DNA of 64,000 bases from positions 1-64,000 of the forward strand of contig NZ_AUNI01000014.1 in assembly GCF_000447795.1 (NCBI RefSeq). Reading direction: 5' to 3'. Source of the DNA: Bacteriovorax sp. Seq25_V. GTDB lineage: Bacteria; Bdellovibrionota; Bacteriovoracia; Bacteriovoracales; Bacteriovoracaceae. The position numbers were made by a program, and so were the translations under genes. The notes below the pieces were generated by a model, which ran no database searches, was not told the origin of the DNA, and worked only from the letters and a program-made list of their open reading frames with translations. Below, piece after piece: positions 25,701-34,457 of this stretch; position 1 is the stretch's first letter; every line of letters starts with the position of its first letter.

Positions 25701-28121
25701 TTAAAAATCGTGATTTACTTTTGGCAGTCTTGATACCATCAAGATTGGAATAATTAGAAATAACGCTCCAAAATAATATGGAGTGGCCGAATTAAACTTC
25801 CAATAAACTAATGAAGCTACGATTGGACCAATCACACGGGCCAGGGCCCCTAGTGATCTAAAAATCCCAATACTATGTCCTTGTTGCTCCGCTGGTGAGT
25901 AAATCGAAACAAGCGAAGTTAAACATGGTATTGCCATCGAACTTCCAATTGCCAAGAAGAATAAACCTGCATAGATAAGAAAGCTAGACTCCGCCAGACC
26001 AATAAGCACAAGTCCAGGAATAATTGAAATTAATCCCATTAGTGCCATCTTTTTCTCACCTACCGAGTGAGCCTTTCTTCTTACTACTCCACCTTGAACA
26101 AATGCGATGACGAAACCAATGAAGATAAACATATACGCATTATCCATTGACGAGTAACCAAGTCTTTCGGCCGCAAGGAAAGTTAGTGTAAACTCCATTC
26201 CAGAGAAGCACATAAGAAATAAGAAGTGACCAATATTTGTCGCGTTTACGCCAGCATATGGGAGTGGCTTAAATAGCTTAAAGATATTTGCTGTTCTTTC
26301 TGTGTGATGAACTTGTCTCTTATCTTTTGGAAGAGATTCTTCAAACTTCTTGTAGAGATTGAATAAGTTAAAGAGTGATAAAAGCCCGGCGATAAGAGCT
26401 GGCATTGAAAATGGGTTTACACCAATCGCCACGAGTTCAGGATAAACTTTTGTAAGATCAAGCATTGATGAAATACCACCAAGAGCAGGACCGATAATGA
26501 ATCCTAGAGCAAAGGCGATACCGATCGTTGCCATTCCTTTTGAGCGATTTTCTTTCGTCGTAACATCAGCAACAACTGCAGTGGCCGTAGAAATATTTCC
26601 TCCCATAATCCCACCAATGAAGCGAGCAAGGATTAAAACTGTGAAGCTTCCAGAGAAGAACCAAAGTACGTAACTAAGAAATAGTCCAAAAACTGAAACT
26701 AAAAGAACAGGTCTTCTCCCAATTCTGTCAGAAAGAGCTCCCCACAAAGGTGCGGCAAAAAACTGTAGCAACGAGTAGATTGCTCCCAGAGCTCCACCAA
26801 AAAGTACGATTGAGTTAAAGTTTGAAACTCCACCTGTTTCGGTGAGAGTTGTAATCGATCCAAAGATAGCTTTTAAAAAATAATTATCTCCATCAACAAG
26901 CAGATAGTGTTTTGCAAGAGATGGAAAAAGTGGAAAGATAATTGAGAATCCCACAAGGTCAAGAAACAGCGTTAAAAAAACAATCTTAAGTGATTTCTTT
27001 GCTTGATCCGACATTGGAGGTGTAGTCATTTTTAATTCTGGCATTTCGTTATAATCCTCTTTTTTAATTTCATGTTCGAGAGTTGGAAGTTTTCCTTCGT
27101 CGAGGGCCAAGCATTCAACATACTCAGCAAAATCCTTACACCACTGTTCATCAGTATTAACACATGGTACGTGGAAAACCTCTCCCCCATATTCTTTTAC
27201 TTCATCACCAAGCTCATTGCCAATTTCGTCAATTGTCTCTAAGCAATCTGCAACAAATGATGGACAATAAACGGCAACTTTTTTTCTCCCTGATTTTACA
27301 AGATCTTCAACATACTTGTCAGTATAGGGATCAAGCCACTCTTCGCTTCCAAAGCGAGACTGATAAGTCATGTGAATTCTATCTCGATCAATTCCCTTAA
27401 CCCTATCCTTTATTAACTTAAAAGTCTCAAAGCAGTGTTGATAATATGGATCTTTCTTTTGTAGTACTCTCCTCTTTGGAATTCCATGAAAAGAAATGAC
27501 AAGGTCATCTGGATTTTTTTCAGCGAGCGTTTGTTCGATATTTTTAACCGAGTTATCAATAAATGCTTTTAAGCGATGAAATTGTGTCACTACCCTTAGA
27601 TCAGGAATAATTACTTTTGTTTCTAAAAGCTTTCCTAAGAAATCAATACCCGAAGCAATTGTACTCTCCGAATATTGTGGAAACATAGGTATCACAACAA
27701 GCTTGGTTGCAGGAGCTTCCTTCTCTTGCAGCTCTTTTTCCCATGCGGCATAGACCTCGCCGACTCGCGGAGTGGAAAGAAGAAAAGCATGTGTAACTTC
27801 AACATTCTCACTTGTCAGCTCATTTACTTTTTCAGCAAATTCGCGAGTAATACGCGTTAGAGGAAATTCATTTCCTTCCCAAATCCTTGAATATAATTTT
27901 GCAGAATTTTTAGGTCTAAAGGGCAGAACAAAGAGATTCAATATAATCTTCCAAAGAAATGGATTAATATCCACAACTCTTGGATCACCTAAGAATTCTT
28001 TTAAAAAGACCTTGAGGTCTTTTTTTGTTGGAGCTTTTGGAGAGCCTAATTGGACGAGAACTACCTTTACAACAGGTTTAGTTGTCTTAGGGAGCGTAAC
28101 TAATTCATGCCCTTTTGCCAT
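25701..28121 (-). CDS. hemH: Ferrochelatase fused to a major-facilitator transporter
   Basis: One uninterrupted 806-residue frame. Residues ~18-340 are a ferrochelatase (inserts iron into protoporphyrin IX): VLVQLGSP, FGSEEWLDPYT, the catalytic His212 in ISFHGIP and Glu295 in DCLETIDE are all present. After a charged linker (~341-377), residues ~378-800 form a 12-helix MFS transporter of the drug/H+ antiporter type, with the loop 2-3 motif GALSDRIGRRP. The linker contains several internal methionines, but I see no good ribosome binding site for separate translation of the transporter. A fused haem-making and transport protein would be membrane-bound; exported or imported substrate unknown (porphyrin or haem is only a guess). 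Confidence 0.88.
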   Translation of the reverse strand: MAKGHELVTLPKTTKPVVKVVLVQLGSPKAPTKKDLKVFLKEFLGDPRVVDINPFLWKIILNLFVLPFRPKNSAKLYSRIWEGNEFPLTRITREFAEKVNELTSENVEVTHAFLLSTPRVGEVYAAWEKELQEKEAPATKLVVIPMFPQYSESTIASGIDFLGKLLETKVIIPDLRVVTQFHRLKAFIDNSVKNIEQTLAEKNPDDLVISFHGIPKRRVLQKKDPYYQHCFETFKLIKDRVKGIDRDRIHMTYQSRFGSEEWLDPYTDKYVEDLVKSGRKKVAVYCPSFVADCLETIDEIGNELGDEVKEYGGEVFHVPCVNTDEQWCKDFAEYVECLALDEGKLPTLEHEIKKEDYNEMPELKMTTPPMSDQAKKSLKIVFLTLFLDLVGFSIIFPLFPSLAKHYLLVDGDNYFLKAIFGSITTLTETGGVSNFNSIVLFGGALGAIYSLLQFFAAPLWGALSDRIGRRPVLLVSVFGLFLSYVLWFFSGSFTVLILARFIGGIMGGNISTATAVVADVTTKENRSKGMATIGIAFALGFIIGPALGGISSMLDLTKVYPELVAIGVNPFSMPALIAGLLSLFNLFNLYKKFEESLPKDKRQVHHTERTANIFKLFKPLPYAGVNATNIGHFLFLMCFSGMEFTLTFLAAERLGYSSMDNAYMFIFIGFVIAFVQGGVVRRKAHSVGEKKMALMGLISIIPGLVLIGLAESSFLIYAGLFFLAIGSSMAIPCLTSLVSIYSPAEQQGHSIGIFRSLGALARVIGPIVASLVYWKFNSATPYYFGALFLIIPILMVSRLPKVNHDF

Positions 28122-28204
28122 TTTGACCGCCTAGTGATAATAATGAGATATTCATACAATAAGTATCAAGAAAAGAAGTAATTGAAAACATAAGGATTAA
28201 TAAA

Positions 28205-28762
28205 GTGGCAAAATCACTGGGAAAAAAGACTCAGACAAAAGTCGGACAGAAAAAAATAAACAAAGGCCGTGACGCAAAAGAACTTAGCGCTCACATCCTC
28301 GGGAGTGCTCATACAGAATACCCGAGTACTTATAGCCCAGAGAGCCTAGAGAGCTTTCCGAATAAAAACCCAGGTAAGGATGCATGGACGACATTTGTCT
28401 GTACAGAGTTTACATCTTTGTGTCCAAAAACGAACCAACCAGATTTCGCGCGTATATATATTAATTATATTGCCGACAAAGATATGGTAGAATCTAAATC
28501 ACTAAAGCTCTATTTATTTAGTTTTAGAAATCATGGGGACTTCCATGAGGACTGCGTTCAGAAAATCTGTGATGATCTCACGGCCCTAATGAACCCAAAA
28601 TACCTTGAGGTTATCGGTGAATTTACTCCACGTGGAGGAATTGCAATTTATCCTTATGCTCAAAGTAGTAATAAGCAGAAGAAATATAAGGATTTAAAAG
28701 ATAAGAGATTCTTTGATTACGCCCCGGGGAAGTATTCAATGGAACTTTCTAAAATCTACTAA
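28205..28762 (+). CDS. queF: NADPH-dependent 7-cyano-7-deazaguanine reductase
   Basis: Reduces preQ0 to preQ1 in queuosine synthesis, in the cytoplasm. 185 residues, the short homodimeric (type I) form. Seen: the catalytic cysteine in SLCPKTNQPDFARI, the QueF motif ESKSLKLYLFSFRNHG, and HEDC followed by FTPRGGI. The first ~55 residues are a lysine-rich extension before the tunnelling fold. Start is a GTG (28205) with AAGGA upstream; no ATG fits. tatA follows after 14 bp. No other queuosine gene is in the window. Confidence 0.93.
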   Translation: MAKSLGKKTQTKVGQKKINKGRDAKELSAHILGSAHTEYPSTYSPESLESFPNKNPGKDAWTTFVCTEFTSLCPKTNQPDFARIYINYIADKDMVESKSLKLYLFSFRNHGDFHEDCVQKICDDLTALMNPKYLEVIGEFTPRGGIAIYPYAQSSNKQKKYKDLKDKRFFDYAPGKYSMELSKIY

Positions 28763-28776
28763 GCAAAGGATTAGTC

Positions 28777-28950
28777 ATGTTTGGAATGAGTGAAGGATTA
28801 ATTATTTTAGCAATCGTCGTTCTCTTCTTTGGTGGAAAGAAGCTTCCAGAGCTTGGAAAAGCACTTGGACAATCACTAAATAGTTTTAAGAAAGGTCTTA
28901 AAGACGAAGAAGAAAAAGATAAAATTGAAGATCAGAATAAAAAATCTTAA
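28777..28950 (+). CDS. tatA: Sec-independent translocase subunit TatA
   Basis: 57-residue protein, short but complete: one N-terminal transmembrane helix (GLIILAIVVLFFGG), the conserved FGGKKLPELGKALGQS hinge and amphipathic helix, and a charged tail. This is the pore-forming component of the twin-arginine export system. AAGGA precedes the ATG at 28777. It follows queF by 14 bp. tatC and tatB are not in this window. The missing phenylalanine-glycine variation typical of TatB and the short length support TatA/E over TatB. Confidence 0.9.
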   Translation: MFGMSEGLIILAIVVLFFGGKKLPELGKALGQSLNSFKKGLKDEEEKDKIEDQNKKS

Positions 28951-28959
28951 AAAATGATT

Positions 28960-29340
28960 CTAGGCCTTATAAGCTTTTATGAGGCCTACTATATCCCCAA
29001 CGACGGCCGAGATATCAAATGGCTTCATAATAATTTTTGTTACCCCTAACTTATTAAGTTCCGCTTCATCAAAGTCAATTCGACCAGTAGAAAGAATAAA
29101 TGGTTTTTCTGTGTAATTTGGCAGGGTCTTAATTTTTTCAAGAAATTCAAGTCCTGAGATATTAGGCATTGTAGCGTCAGAAACAATAGCGTCATAACTA
29201 TTGCCACTTTCTATGAATGCAAGAGCTTCCGATGGGCAAGTGAAGCCAATGGCCTCATGTCCTTCCATCTCGAAAATATCCGTACAAAGCTCAAGAAGAT
29301 CTGCTTCATCATCGACTATGATTAACTTAAATTTTTCCAT
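28960..29340 (-). CDS. Single-domain response regulator (CheY-like)
   Basis: 126 residues, a stand-alone receiver domain. Acidic pocket VDDE (residues 9-12), phospho-acceptor Asp55 in SDATMP, the Ser/Thr switch in ILSTGR and Lys106 in IMKPFD are all present, so it should be phosphorylated normally. No output domain and no adjacent kinase, so it likely acts in a phosphorelay or by protein contact. Convergent with tatA across 9 bp. Confidence 0.9.
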   Translation of the reverse strand: MEKFKLIIVDDEADLLELCTDIFEMEGHEAIGFTCPSEALAFIESGNSYDAIVSDATMPNISGLEFLEKIKTLPNYTEKPFILSTGRIDFDEAELNKLGVTKIIMKPFDISAVVGDIVGLIKAYKA

Positions 29341-29393
29341 GAGTTATTATCACCTAGAGCTCATTTTAAACAAAGAAATTTTGAACAAAAAAA

Positions 29394-29411
29394 ACCTTCC
29401 ATACGGAAGGT
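29394..29411 (-). terminator. Rho-independent terminator of the rpsP-khpA operon
   Basis: ACCTTCC/GGAAGGT (29394-29400 and 29405-29411) around a 4-nt loop, with a T-run on the minus strand (AAAAAAAA on plus, before 29394). It lies downstream of khpA. Confidence 0.85.
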
Positions 29412-29454
29412 CTTAATTTTATTGATTTTTTAGTCTTTTGAGTCGACCTAGAAA

Positions 29455-29694
29455 TTATTCGATAATTTCTAGAACTGACCTTTTTTTAAGCTTAGTTGAG
29501 GCAGCGTTAAGAATAGTTCTTAATGCTCTAGCAGTTTTACCTTGCTTACCAATTACTTTACCTAAATCACTCTTATCAACTTTAAGTTCGATAACAGTAG
29601 TTTGCTCACCTACGATCTCACCAACTTCAACTTTGTCTGGCATATCAACAAGTGCTTTACTTACATATGTAATTAATTCTTTTAATTCGCTCAT
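29455..29694 (-). CDS. khpA: KH-domain RNA-binding protein KhpA
   Basis: 79 residues. A single KH domain with the GKQGKTAR loop (GxxG variant) and the family start [17 protein letters not shown]. KhpA proteins bind RNA and in several bacteria pair with KhpB to regulate small RNAs and cell division. It follows rpsP by about 60 bp, the usual position before rimM, but rimM and trmD do not follow here. The start is the ATG at 29694; a TTG two codons upstream is less likely. Confidence 0.9.
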   Translation of the reverse strand: MSELKELITYVSKALVDMPDKVEVGEIVGEQTTVIELKVDKSDLGKVIGKQGKTARALRTILNAASTKLKKRSVLEIIE

Positions 29695-29753
29695 CTTCAA
29701 CTCTCTCTTAAAATAAGTACAACTTTAATTTAGCTAATTTAAAAAAATTTTTA

Positions 29754-30002
29754 CTAGTTTAAAGTTACTTTATTTCTTTTAAGAAGAGATTTAACAGTAT
29801 CAGAAATAGTAGCACCAGTAGCTAATAGTTCCTTAATTCTGTCTGCTTTTACGTTTAGTACTTCACCTTCAGATAAGTGTGGATTGTACTGACCAAGTTT
29901 TTCAGAGAAACGTCCGTCTCTTGGCTTTCTTGAATCTGCAGCAACGATTGTGTAAATTGGCATGTGTGTTCTACCACCACGTTGTAATCTAATAGTTAAC
30001 AT
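29754..30002 (-). CDS. rpsP: 30S ribosomal protein S16
   Basis: 82 residues with the S16 pattern: MLTIRLQRGGR, IYTIVAADSRKPRDGR, EKLGQYNPH and DRIKELLATGA. Binds 16S rRNA and helps assemble the 30S body. It heads a two-gene operon with khpA. Confidence 0.97.
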   Translation of the reverse strand: MLTIRLQRGGRTHMPIYTIVAADSRKPRDGRFSEKLGQYNPHLSEGEVLNVKADRIKELLATGATISDTVKSLLKRNKVTLN

Positions 30003-30161
30003 TTATCACTCCTACTTTATTGATCACTTGAATTTTTAATTCTAGCTAACTTTCTTTTTAATACGTTAAAAACAATGTAAATTAATAAAATTACTTAAAA
30101 AAAGCAACAAAATTCTACTTTTATTACATTTAGACGACAAATGTAATAAAATCTTTCTATT

Positions 30162-30845
30162 ATGACAAGTAAAGAATTGAGGCCTGCAAATTTTATTAAC
30201 ATCCATTGCCACAGGCTTTCAAGCGAAAAATCCATATTCTCATACAATCCAGGAATCAACGACTTACCTAAAGGCGTCTTATTTAGTATCGGCATCCATC
30301 CCTGGAGCTTGTCTGGCGAGATTATACCCCAATTACAGGCGATGAGTGAGGTTTATAACCTCGCCCAAGATAATAAATGCCTTATGGTCGGAGAAAGCGG
30401 TATCGACCGCATGAGAGGGCCAAATCTTGAGTTTCAAGAAGACTCGTTGAGAGAGCATATTAGGATTAGCGAGGAGCTAGAGAAGCCCTTAATTCTCCAT
30501 AATGTCCGTGGACTTGATGTGATCTTGAAGCTTCACCGTGAAATGAGGCCCAAGCAGGCGTGGATTTTACATGACTTTAATGGCAATGATATCCAGATTA
30601 AACAAATAAAGGGTAAGAATATTTTTGCCTCACTTGGTCCAACTTTCATGAGAGACAATTCTAAGATTGCTCAGTTTGCAACTGATCTCGATATCAAGAC
30701 GATCTTCTTTGAAACAGATGATGCCAAGGATTTAAAAATCTGCGCAGTTTACGAGAAGTATGCAGGCCTTTTGAATATGGAGCTTCAAACGCTCTGCGAT
30801 CAAATCGAAAAAAATTTCTCTAATTTGTTCGGCTCGAATGTCTGA
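30162..30845 (+). CDS. TatD-family metal-dependent hydrolase
   Basis: 227 residues, TIM-barrel hydrolase of the TatD group (DNases/exonucleases). Metal ligands in order: NIHCHR (in place of the usual DxHxH), GIHPW, GESGID (Glu bridging the metals), LILHNVRG, LHDFNG and FETDDA near the C terminus. Shorter than E. coli TatD (260), and the first motif has Asn for Asp, so activity may differ. Its last 26 bp overlap the convergent response regulator gene. Cytoplasmic, no signal peptide. Confidence 0.8.
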   Translation: MTSKELRPANFINIHCHRLSSEKSIFSYNPGINDLPKGVLFSIGIHPWSLSGEIIPQLQAMSEVYNLAQDNKCLMVGESGIDRMRGPNLEFQEDSLREHIRISEELEKPLILHNVRGLDVILKLHREMRPKQAWILHDFNGNDIQIKQIKGKNIFASLGPTFMRDNSKIAQFATDLDIKTIFFETDDAKDLKICAVYEKYAGLLNMELQTLCDQIEKNFSNLFGSNV

Positions 30846-31233
30846 CCGCAGTTGAGATTTTATTAAAAAGTGTATTCGGGTTTACTGGCTTGATCACATA
30901 GCTATCAACACCAGAATTGATTGCACTCATTACATGATTAGAGTCACGGTCGGAAGAAACCATAATAAAAATAGTTTCCTTAAAGCGCGCATCAATTTTC
31001 ATTTTGGATAGAAGATCGATTCCTGAAAGTCTCGGCATCTGCCAGTCGGCAAGAACAAGCTCAACCGGATCGAAATGCTGGTAAGAATCCTGCATAATCG
31101 AGAGCGCACGAAATGCATCAGGGGCTACCTGAACCCTCGTAAAGCCACGTCTCTCCAGTATATTCTTTATCAGTGATCGTGTATCCGGACAGTCATCAAT
31201 CACCAAAATTTTAAGTGAAGGTTTAAGCTTCAT
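30820..31233 (-). CDS. Single-domain response regulator (CheY-like)
   Basis: 137-residue stand-alone receiver: DDCPDTRSLIKN near the N terminus, phospho-acceptor Asp63 in LADWQMP, VSSDRDS switch, Lys115 in YVIKPVNP. The pattern is close to CheY proper. It lies 23 bp downstream of another receiver gene in the same orientation, forming a two-gene unit of paired receivers with no kinase. Confidence 0.9.
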   Translation of the reverse strand: MKLKPSLKILVIDDCPDTRSLIKNILERRGFTRVQVAPDAFRALSIMQDSYQHFDPVELVLADWQMPRLSGIDLLSKMKIDARFKETIFIMVSSDRDSNHVMSAINSGVDSYVIKPVNPNTLFNKISTAVRHSSRTN

Positions 31234-31256
31234 GAAATCTCCTTAAATCGATATAA

Positions 31257-31721
31257 TTAAGAAACTTTCTTCTCCATCTCAACTTCTACTTCATCACTAT
31301 GTAATCTATCCGCAAGTATTTCGTGCCAGTCATTTAAAAATGAGATGCACTTAGAAACGATCTTAATTAGCTGCCCCTTTGGCAATGGCTTAGTCAGTAA
31401 ATATTTTGCGCCACGATTAAAACACTCGATTGCAGTCATTATCGATGTATCAGCAGTAACACCTATAATTTGGAGTCCACGCTGAAGGTTGATACAATTT
31501 GAAATCACATCAGCACCACTTGTAAATTCAAGATGAATATCAGTGATAACAATATGAACAAGATGTGAGCGAATAAAACTCATCGCCTCATCGGGATTGC
31601 TAAAAGCAGAGATGGAAATATCAGCTTCCGATACACTCGAAAGTTGTTTCCACATAAGATTGAGCATCTCCGGGTCATCATCAATCAAAACAATCCTATA
31701 AGGCCTGGTGAAACTCATCAT
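31257..31721 (-). CDS. Single-domain response regulator
   Basis: 154-residue receiver with LIDDDPEM, phospho-acceptor Asp in ITDIHLEF, the switch threonine in GVTADTS and the lysine in LLTKPLPKG. A C-terminal helix of about 30 residues extends beyond the receiver fold. The start is the ATG at 31721 with GGAG 7 nt upstream; a TTG further upstream (31733) overlaps that site. Probably co-transcribed with the receiver gene at 30820-31233. Confidence 0.88.
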   Translation of the reverse strand: MMSFTRPYRIVLIDDDPEMLNLMWKQLSSVSEADISISAFSNPDEAMSFIRSHLVHIVITDIHLEFTSGADVISNCINLQRGLQIIGVTADTSIMTAIECFNRGAKYLLTKPLPKGQLIKIVSKCISFLNDWHEILADRLHSDEVEVEMEKKVS

Positions 31722-31840
31722 AACAAACTCCAATCATCCTCTTTTTCAGTGACAAGGATAAATTCAACAATTAAATTATACCAAATAACGCTGTTGTTTA
31801 AAAATAAATTAACTTTAGAGAAACTCGCGAAACTGTTCAC

Positions 31841-32881
31841 ATGACAACATATCTTAATAATCATATTAACTTTCCGATCGTTCTCGCCCCGATGGTAGGC
31901 CTCTCCCATGTCGCCCTCCGCGAAACCCTATTAGAATACATTCCAGAAAATTTTCAAACTTTTTGGACGACGGAAATGCTTAACTCGCGAAAACTTCCTT
32001 CACAGGATTTAAGCATTCAACCACAAACTCTAAAGCATGAAAGAGACCATAACTTGTGGCCGCAAATTCTTTGTAATGAAGAGAGCGCAATAAGGGACTC
32101 AATACCAGTTTTAGAAAACTGGGGCGCCAAGGCGATTGATATCAATATGGGTTGTCCTGTTAGAAAGGCATTAAAACATAATTATGGCGTCTCTTTGATG
32201 GGAGATATCGATTACGCGAGTGAGGTCGTTCTTCTGGCGAGTAAATATGCGACAGTACCAATCTCAGTCAAGCTTCGGGCCGGACTTCAAAAAGATGAAA
32301 CTTTTCTACTACGCTTTTGTGAAGCACTAATAAAGAATGGCGCAAATTGGTTAACTCTCCACCCAAGAACGGCAGAAGAAAAACGAAAGGGCGAAGCTGA
32401 CTGGAAACAAATTAAACTTTTAAAAGATAACTTTGATATTCCAATTATCGGTAATGGTGATATTCAATGCTTTCATGATATTGAAAGTCTTTTTGAAAGA
32501 ACTCAATGTGATGCTGTGATGATTGGCCGTGCTTTCACAGCAAAACCTTGGTTATTTCTCGAATACGCAAGATCCAAAGGCATCAAACTGTCTTCGTGGC
32601 AAGAATCACAACTGCCTGATTCACCAGAGGCACAAGCGAAGGCCTATGGTGAATTTTTAAAAATCTTTGTTTCGAATTGCTTTAAACATTTTAGCGATAA
32701 AGATGCGATCAAGAGAATCCTCTTTATGGTGCGTGTGGGTCATGTATGGCTAAACTTCGGACACTCTCTTTCAAAGAAACTTCAAAAGATTTCAGATCTT
32801 CAATCAACTCTTGAAATTATTGAAACATTTTTTATGAACCAAGACCTCACGATGTATGATCGCACGAACCTCAGGTATTAA
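31841..32881 (+). CDS. tRNA-dihydrouridine synthase family protein
   Basis: FMN enzyme that reduces uridines in tRNA. Seen: VLAPMVGLSHVALR, IDINMGCPVRKA (with the catalytic cysteine), VKLRAGLQ, LTLHPRTAEEKRKG, IGNGDI and DAVMIGRAF, all in the order of the Dus barrel, followed by the helical C-terminal domain. 346 residues. A second Dus gene lies at 37807-38904; which is DusA, B or C cannot be settled by eye. Convergent with the MerC-like gene across 13 bp. Confidence 0.92.
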   Translation: MTTYLNNHINFPIVLAPMVGLSHVALRETLLEYIPENFQTFWTTEMLNSRKLPSQDLSIQPQTLKHERDHNLWPQILCNEESAIRDSIPVLENWGAKAIDINMGCPVRKALKHNYGVSLMGDIDYASEVVLLASKYATVPISVKLRAGLQKDETFLLRFCEALIKNGANWLTLHPRTAEEKRKGEADWKQIKLLKDNFDIPIIGNGDIQCFHDIESLFERTQCDAVMIGRAFTAKPWLFLEYARSKGIKLSSWQESQLPDSPEAQAKAYGEFLKIFVSNCFKHFSDKDAIKRILFMVRVGHVWLNFGHSLSKKLQKISDLQSTLEIIETFFMNQDLTMYDRTNLRY

Positions 32882-32894
32882 ATTCAATTAAATT

Positions 32895-33302
32895 TTAGTG
32901 ATGACAAGTATGGCAACGACAAAGCTTAATATTAAGAACGTGTGCAGCGATTAGTGATCCACCACCGATAATAGAAGAAGCTATCTCAATAACTTCAGCA
33001 AGCTCATTTCCAAGAAATGTGTGAAAGAGGTGGCCGCTAATTAGAAAAAGCATTCCCACAATACCGATATAAAGAGGTCTCTTGTCTGAGTGAACTTTTA
33101 ATTTTGAAATAAAAGTATAAAGACCAAGAGGAATCACAAGACCCATCCCGATCATATGAATTAAAGGATTTTCAAAGTACTGGCCAATTGCAGGAGCAAA
33201 CATGATAAGAAACGGAATCGCCATACAGTGAATACAACATAGGGCCGAAAAAATAATTCCCGCTTTATCTGTTATTTCTGTATCCTTTGCGTTTGTACTC
33301 AT
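32895..33302 (-). CDS. MerC-domain membrane protein with Cys/His tail
   Basis: 135 residues, four transmembrane helices, and the MerC signature SALCCIHCMAIPFL with paired cysteines in the first helix. MerC proteins are mercury importers in mer operons, but no merR, merA, merT or merP is present here, so another metal or role is likely. The C terminus ends CRCHTCHH, a cluster of four Cys/His residues suited to bind a soft metal. Start at 33302. Confidence 0.85.
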   Translation of the reverse strand: MSTNAKDTEITDKAGIIFSALCCIHCMAIPFLIMFAPAIGQYFENPLIHMIGMGLVIPLGLYTFISKLKVHSDKRPLYIGIVGMLFLISGHLFHTFLGNELAEVIEIASSIIGGGSLIAAHVLNIKLCRCHTCHH

Positions 33303-33384
33303 ATGTCCTCATCAGTGATTTCTACATGCCCATTTTTAACATTATATAATTAAAAAACAATAGAAAAGTAAAAGAAATGTAATT

Positions 33385-34332
33385 TTAATTACTTAGTAGT
33401 TCTAAAACCTTAGTTATTTTAAAAATACCTTCCCCATCAAAGTTATCTGGGCCACCTGTGCAACTCTTCCCGTCAAAACTACAGGTGTTTACACGCTGAC
33501 ACATCTCTTTACGGTCGAAGTAGTAATCCTCTTTTCCAGAGATCAGTAGGCCAACAACAACCCCTGCTTGATTAAATACTGGCGCCCCCGAACTACCGTG
33601 AAACGAATTAAGTGAACTATAAAAAATATTAGCGCCACTTTCCATCTTCAGTATTTTTCCACCAGGTGAAACTTTCTTAGGAAGACCACCTGGATGACTA
33701 ATTAATGTAAGTTGTTCTTCTCCTGTTAGCTGCTTTTCTGTCAACAAAGTCTTAAGTCCTTTACGATCAGTAACTGGACGATCAAGCTTGACCACCGCAA
33801 AATCACTGGCGAAACTAAAATCTATTTTTATGACTTCTTTACAACGATAAATATCACCAATATTTACTCGTCTCGTGACATCAACATCTGAGCCTGTGTA
33901 ATCAAAGCTCCATACAAAGTCTTTACATACGGCTTCTTCATTATTTAAGTAGGGATAATCCATCCCTTGATAACAATGCCCTGCGGTAATTAGTGTATCA
34001 GGAGAAATTAAAAAACCGCTACACTCAGAAACGACAGGCTCACTATAAAACTTTTCATCGTGACATAAGCTGTGAGTGTCACCATTATTTTGAGAAACAA
34101 GAGCACCATTTGAATTTATCTTACTGACCCTAATCATTGCCCCGACGTTTTCAGCTCGTTCCTGCCAAAAAGGTGAAATTTCGGAGACGTTAACTCGGGA
34201 ATCCATACCGTAGATTACCTTATCCAGATAAGAGAAGTCGAAATTGAATATCTCCTGCCATGAAACTGCATGAACTTGTAAATTAATTAGAATAAAAAAC
34301 AGTTTTATAGCTTTTCTTAACATTTCCTTCAA
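33385..34332 (-). CDS. Exported trypsin-like serine protease
   Basis: 315 residues with an N-terminal signal peptide (about 1-22). The S1/V8-like triad is complete: His119 in ITAGHC, Asp177 in SDFAVVKLD and Ser248 in FHGSSGAP. Several cysteines (C90, C104, C120, C136, C164 and two near the C terminus) suggest disulfides, fitting an extracellular enzyme. The frame starts at a TTG preceded by GAGGG; an ATG three codons in is an alternative. Likely a secreted protease for prey or environmental protein. Confidence 0.85.
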   Translation of the reverse strand: MKEMLRKAIKLFFILINLQVHAVSWQEIFNFDFSYLDKVIYGMDSRVNVSEISPFWQERAENVGAMIRVSKINSNGALVSQNNGDTHSLCHDEKFYSEPVVSECSGFLISPDTLITAGHCYQGMDYPYLNNEEAVCKDFVWSFDYTGSDVDVTRRVNIGDIYRCKEVIKIDFSFASDFAVVKLDRPVTDRKGLKTLLTEKQLTGEEQLTLISHPGGLPKKVSPGGKILKMESGANIFYSSLNSFHGSSGAPVFNQAGVVVGLLISGKEDYYFDRKEMCQRVNTCSFDGKSCTGGPDNFDGEGIFKITKVLELLSN

Positions 34333-34457
34333 AAACCCTCTATATAATAGAAAATTGAATAACTGATACCCTAGGCAGGATGAAATGTACGGAAGACTGA
34401 AAAATATACCTTATAAATCCATTGTTTTATCCGAAATGATTTCAAAAGGATAAGATA

